Positions 60,841 through 64,000 of a stretch of 64,000 nucleotides of DNA are shown piece after piece. Position numbers and translations under genes: made by a program. How positions within the stretch are numbered: the stretch's first letter is position 1; each line of letters starts with the position of its first letter. This stretch comes from Hyphomicrobiales bacterium (lineage in GTDB: Bacteria > Pseudomonadota > Alphaproteobacteria > Rhizobiales > Rhizobiaceae): contig UCGV01000031.1 of assembly GCA_900471925.1 (NCBI GenBank), positions 1 to 64,000 of the forward strand. The letters are read 5' to 3'. The notes below the pieces were generated by a model. It did no database searches, was not told where the DNA came from, and worked only from the letters and a program-made list of their open reading frames with translations.

Positions 60841-60869
60841 GGCCGCCTGCTGCCTCACAACGGGCGGCC
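60841..60869. terminator. Bidirectional hairpin between convergent genes
   Basis: GGCCGCC (60841-60847) and GGCGGCC (60863-60869) with a 15-nt loop, followed by GCCTTTCTTG. It sits between the stops at 60833 and 60881. Confidence 0.55.
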
Positions 60870-60880
60870 GCCTTTCTTGA

Positions 60881-61798
60881 TCAGCGTTGATCGATGATGA
60901 CGCGGCGTCCGCTCGAAATCGATTGCTCGGCGGCCGCAAGGATCGCCGTTACACTGGCGCCAAAGCGTGCATCGTAGTCTGTCGCGGCACTGGCATCGGC
61001 AAGCGAAGCGATCGCGTTACGATAGGCTTGCGTCGAATCTCCCATCCAGTCCGTCGAAGCCGGCACCTCGTTCTTTCCCGACGCACCGAACAGGACGGTG
61101 CCGCCCGGAAGCGGGGCAGGAGCATCGAGCGTCATGGCAATGGTGGAGATCGCACCGGCGCGGTGGGTCAGCGTCGTGAGCGTCAGGTCGCCACGCCCCT
61201 TCGTTGCCGACACTTCGACGACATCGCCGAGGGCAGCGCAGAGGAGCGACACGGCATGAGGGCCGATATCCCAGAGCCCGCCGACTTCAGAACGCCACTG
61301 GGTACCGTGGAACGGATTCCGCGGATCGGTGATCACTTGCCCGAAAGCCTCGGTTCTCGCCGAAAGCCAGCCGCCGGTTGCCGCCGCTTGTTCCGCCCAT
61401 TGGCGCGTGCTCGGGAGGAAGAGCCGTGTGAAGAAGACCGCGGAACGCACGCCATACCGCTCGCAAGCGTCGGCGATCGCGTTCGCGGCCATTGGGGTCG
61501 TCGCAATGGGTTTTTCGAGAAGCAGGTGCTTGCCGGCCTTCGCCGCAGCAATGGCAAGCTCCGGCTGGGCATCCGGTGTCACCGATATGCCGACGATATC
61601 GACGGAATCGAGGAAGGCATCGAGTGCGGTGAATGCCTGGACGCCGTGAGCGTCAGCGATTTCGTGCACTGCGGCTTCACGTCGGCCGAAGAGAGATGAG
61701 AATTTCACCGCATCGCAGGTCGCGGCAGCAGGTGCTTGAACTGTTTTTGCCCAGATGCCCGTGCCGATGAGGCCAAAACGCAATTTATCCTGTGTCAT
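60881..61798 (-). CDS. Gfo/Idh/MocA-family oxidoreductase
   Basis: 305 residues from the ATG at 61798, 8 nt after the upstream stop. RFGLIGTGIWAKTVQAPAA, VGISVTPDAQPELAIAAAKAG, LLLEKPIATTPMAANAIA and a C-terminal half with GGLWDIGPHAVSLLCAALGD. Shorter than its siblings by 50 or more residues. Last gene of the leftward unit. Confidence 0.9.
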   Translation of the reverse strand: MTQDKLRFGLIGTGIWAKTVQAPAAATCDAVKFSSLFGRREAAVHEIADAHGVQAFTALDAFLDSVDIVGISVTPDAQPELAIAAAKAGKHLLLEKPIATTPMAANAIADACERYGVRSAVFFTRLFLPSTRQWAEQAAATGGWLSARTEAFGQVITDPRNPFHGTQWRSEVGGLWDIGPHAVSLLCAALGDVVEVSATKGRGDLTLTTLTHRAGAISTIAMTLDAPAPLPGGTVLFGASGKNEVPASTDWMGDSTQAYRNAIASLADASAATDYDARFGASVTAILAAAEQSISSGRRVIIDQR

Positions 61799-61806
61799 GG
61801 GCACTA

Positions 61807-62724
61807 TCAGTGGACGAAGGGGCGCAGATTGTCACGCGCGATTTCGAAGCCGCGCTGGACTTTCTCGACGCTGCCCTCGAAGGCGCGGTCCTCATGCTCG
61901 ATCGAGGCCACATAATCGTAGCCGACGGAATAGAGTGCGCCGAAGAAGGCACCCCAATCGACCTCGCCGAGACCGCACAGACGCGGCGCCTGCCAGCCGA
62001 CACCGGCGCTCATCACGCCGTGTTCGTAGAGACCGTCGCGGCGCACTTCCAGATCCTTCGCGTGAACATGGAAGATGCGCTTGCCGAATTCCCGAACGGC
62101 GCGCGGGATGTCGATGAACTGCCAGATAAGGTGAGAGGGATCGAAATTCAGACCGAAATTCTCGGCGGGGACGATCTCGAACATCCTGCGCCAATTGGCA
62201 GGGTTATAAGCGAGGTTATTCCCGCCCGGCCATTCGTCGCCGGAGAAGATCATGGGGCAATTTTCGATCGCTATCTTGATGCCGTGATCTCGGGCGAAAT
62301 GCACGAGATCCGGCCAGACCTTGGCAAAGGTGTCGAAATTCTCATCGATCGACCGTGTCTTGTCGCGTCCGGCAAAGGTGCCGACCACCGGAACCTTCAG
62401 GAGCTTCGCCGCGGTGATGACTTTGCGCAGGTGTTCGAAGGCCGCAGATGATGCGGCCGGATCGGGATCGAGCGGGTTCGGATAATAGGCCAGTGCCGAG
62501 ATCGAAAGCCCTTTGGCAGCCAGACGGTCGACGATCGCGGACGCCTCGGATTCGCTCAATATGGTTACGTCGATGTGGGCGGTGCCGGCATAACGGCGCG
62601 CGGACTTGCCACCCGTCGGCCAGACGGCGATTTCCAGCGTCTGGAAGCCGGATCTGCTGGCCCAGTCGGCGACTTCGTCAAGGTTCAGCGTCGGAAATGC
62701 GGCGGTCAGGATGCCGAGTTTCAT
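61807..62724 (-). CDS. Sugar phosphate isomerase/epimerase (IolE/xylose isomerase-like TIM barrel)
   Basis: 305 residues. MKLGILTAAFPTLNLDEVADWASRSGFQTLEIAVW, IAIENCPMIFSGDEWPGGNNLAYNP (Glu), NFGLNFDPSHLIWQFIDIP (Asp, His), HVHAKDLEV and ASIEHEDRAFEGSVEKVQRGFE supply the divalent-metal site. Such proteins isomerise or dehydrate keto-inositols and keto-sugars made by Gfo/Idh enzymes, as IolE and MocC do. Confidence 0.9.
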   Translation of the reverse strand: MKLGILTAAFPTLNLDEVADWASRSGFQTLEIAVWPTGGKSARRYAGTAHIDVTILSESEASAIVDRLAAKGLSISALAYYPNPLDPDPAASSAAFEHLRKVITAAKLLKVPVVGTFAGRDKTRSIDENFDTFAKVWPDLVHFARDHGIKIAIENCPMIFSGDEWPGGNNLAYNPANWRRMFEIVPAENFGLNFDPSHLIWQFIDIPRAVREFGKRIFHVHAKDLEVRRDGLYEHGVMSAGVGWQAPRLCGLGEVDWGAFFGALYSVGYDYVASIEHEDRAFEGSVEKVQRGFEIARDNLRPFVH

Positions 62725-62739
62725 GGCGTGGTTTTCCTC

Positions 62740-63906
62740 TTATTCGTTGTCATCGCGCCGGATCGCAGTCCATCTGCCGCTGCGCGCGCTTTCGGCGACG
62801 GCCTCGACAACAAGCGCCTCTTCATGCCCATCGTCGAAGGTCGCATAGGCAGGCTGCGCGGATGGTTTTCCGGCCGCGATATCGGCATAGACGGCCCGAC
62901 ACATGGCCTTGAACCCGTTTTCGAAACCTTCGCCGTGGCCGCCGGGGAGCGTCGCAATGGTCGCTGCTTCCGATGACAGGAGAGACGGGTCACGCATCAG
63001 GATTTCATTGGGCTTCGAGCGATGGCCGATCCACAGTTCGTCGGCTCTTTCGCCTTTCCAGGCGACAGAGGATTTTGCGCCGTTGATCTCCAAAGTAATG
63101 CCGTTCTTGTGTCCGGCACTGACCTGCGACGCCGTGACGACGCCACGCGCGCCATTCCGGAAGCGCACAAGGATCAATGCGGCGTCCTCGGAGGTTATGG
63201 TCACATTGGTGGTCGCCCCGGACCCGGCATTGGAGAAAGTCTCCACCGGTCCGATCGGACGCTTGCGGACGGGCACGAATGTCGGGAGTTCGGCGAGGAC
63301 CTCGACGATCGGCTGGCCCGTGACGAAACTTGCAAGATCAAACCAGTGCGAACCGATATCGCCGACGACGCGCAGATCGCCGCCGCGTGCCGTTTCCACC
63401 CGCCAATTCCAGTCCGTGTCGTAGAGCAACCAGTCCTGCATGTAGCTGCCGGTGACGAGAAAGGGCGTTCCGGTGGCGCCGCTTTTGACGCGGCTGCGCA
63501 TCTCGTGGACCTGCGGATAAAAGCGAATGTTGAAGTTGACGGCAGCAATGAGACCGGTTTGCGCTGCAAGCCTGCGCAGCCGTCCTGTTTGAACCGAGGT
63601 CAGCGCGAGCGGCTTTTCGCAGATCACATGTTTGCCGGCCTTGAGCGCGGCCTCGGCCTGGGCCGGGTGGTCGTCATTGGGTGAGGTAATATGCACGACA
63701 TCCACCAAGGGATCGGCAAGCATTTCCTCATAGCTCGCATAGGCGTGGTCGATACCGAATTGCGCCGCCTTTTCCCGCGCGCGCTCGGCTGATGAGCCGA
63801 CGATACCGCCGATTTTCGCGCCAAGCCGGCGAATGGAATCGATATGGACGGCGCCGATGAAGCCGGTGCCGACAACGGCCGCATTGATCTGACTGACAGG
63901 TTTCAC
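62740..63906 (-). CDS. Gfo/Idh/MocA-family oxidoreductase
   Basis: 388 residues from a GTG start with GGAGGAG upstream. INAAVVGTGFIGAVHIDSIRRLGAKIGGIVGSS, VVHITSPNDDHPAQAEAALKAGKHVICEKPLALT and VVGDIGSHWFDLASFVTGQPI are standard. First gene of the leftward unit oxidoreductase - TIM barrel - oxidoreductase, which resembles inositol and rhizopine (moc) catabolic modules. Confidence 0.9.
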   Translation of the reverse strand: MKPVSQINAAVVGTGFIGAVHIDSIRRLGAKIGGIVGSSAERAREKAAQFGIDHAYASYEEMLADPLVDVVHITSPNDDHPAQAEAALKAGKHVICEKPLALTSVQTGRLRRLAAQTGLIAAVNFNIRFYPQVHEMRSRVKSGATGTPFLVTGSYMQDWLLYDTDWNWRVETARGGDLRVVGDIGSHWFDLASFVTGQPIVEVLAELPTFVPVRKRPIGPVETFSNAGSGATTNVTITSEDAALILVRFRNGARGVVTASQVSAGHKNGITLEINGAKSSVAWKGERADELWIGHRSKPNEILMRDPSLLSSEAATIATLPGGHGEGFENGFKAMCRAVYADIAAGKPSAQPAYATFDDGHEEALVVEAVAESARSGRWTAIRRDDNE

Positions 63907-63944
63907 AACAGACGTTCTCCTCCAATCGTCTCTCGCATCGTGAC

Positions 63945-63971
63945 GCTATAAGGGCAGAGTTTTCTTGTCAA
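63945..63971 (-). promoter_or_regulatory. Possible promoter of the leftward catabolic unit
   Basis: On the minus strand TTGACA (63971-63966) and TATAGC (63950-63945) are separated by 15 nt, a little short for a sigma-70 promoter. It lies about 40 nt upstream of the GTG start at 63906. Confidence 0.35.
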
Positions 63972-64000
63972 TTGGTTAGATTGATAATACATATTGACAG

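Overview
The window looks like accessory DNA from a member of the Rhizobiaceae (Rhizobium, Agrobacterium or Sinorhizobium type), most likely part of a plasmid or chromid. Reasons: high-GC alpha-proteobacterial codon use; a set of small genes typical of rhizobial plasmids (DUF736, DUF1419, DUF1173, DUF3991/TOPRIM, an ArdC-like antirestriction protein, HU); a ParA/ribbon-helix-helix pair facing a MobC-like protein and a relaxase; many broken insertion sequences; seven toxin-antitoxin loci; and sugar or polyol catabolic operons with ABC transporters. No rRNA, tRNA or CRISPR array was seen.

Layout. 1-6.1 kb: a scrap yard with a partial MFS transporter, a segment of about 570 bp present twice (545-1131 and 5545-6103), a frameshifted DUF736-like gene, an intact antitoxin beside a broken PemK-like toxin, and pieces of a Mu-type and an IS630 transposase. 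5.8-8.0 kb: SnoaL-like protein and SDR, divergent from a LysR regulator. 8.2-8.9 kb: PIN toxin with Phd/YefM antitoxin. 9.2-16.1 kb: LacI-type regulator divergent from a sugar ABC transporter, an SDR and an FGGY kinase carrying the TCSLV motif of D-ribulokinases, read here as a ribitol (pentitol) operon. 16.5-19.2 kb: three toxin-antitoxin loci in a row (FitAB, HicBA, TacAT types), each with a clear inverted-repeat operator candidate.

20.2-30.2 kb: the most unusual part, eight leftward and mostly overlapping genes. They encode a jacalin-like secreted protein, a large exported protein, an exported beta-helix protein, a small exported protein, a GT60/PF11397-type GlcNAc transferase, a prolyl-4-hydroxylase-like 2OG-Fe(II) oxygenase, a 91-aa protein with a PPGGPP core, and a papain-like peptidase with five BTRD1-type repeats. 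Hydroxylase plus GT60 is the enzyme pair that modifies Skp1 in Dictyostelium, so this may be a bacterial hydroxyproline-glycosylation system. A LuxR-type regulator sits divergently at 30.7 kb.

32-38.8 kb: LysR regulator divergent from an RraA-like protein and a complete peptide/nickel-type ABC transporter with a fused double ATPase. 38.8-43.1 kb: PIN and IS66 relics, two AT-richer orphan genes and an intact IS110 transposase. 43.5-57 kb: plasmid backbone, with a structured 470-bp intergenic region at 53.64-54.11 kb that is the best candidate for an origin (oriT or oriV), followed by a relaxase gene broken by frameshifts. 57-64 kb: a truncated sugar ABC ATPase, four Gfo/Idh/MocA oxidoreductases, an amidohydrolase and an IolE-like TIM-barrel protein in divergent and convergent units, reading as catabolism of an inositol-like or oxidised sugar that cannot be identified from sequence alone.
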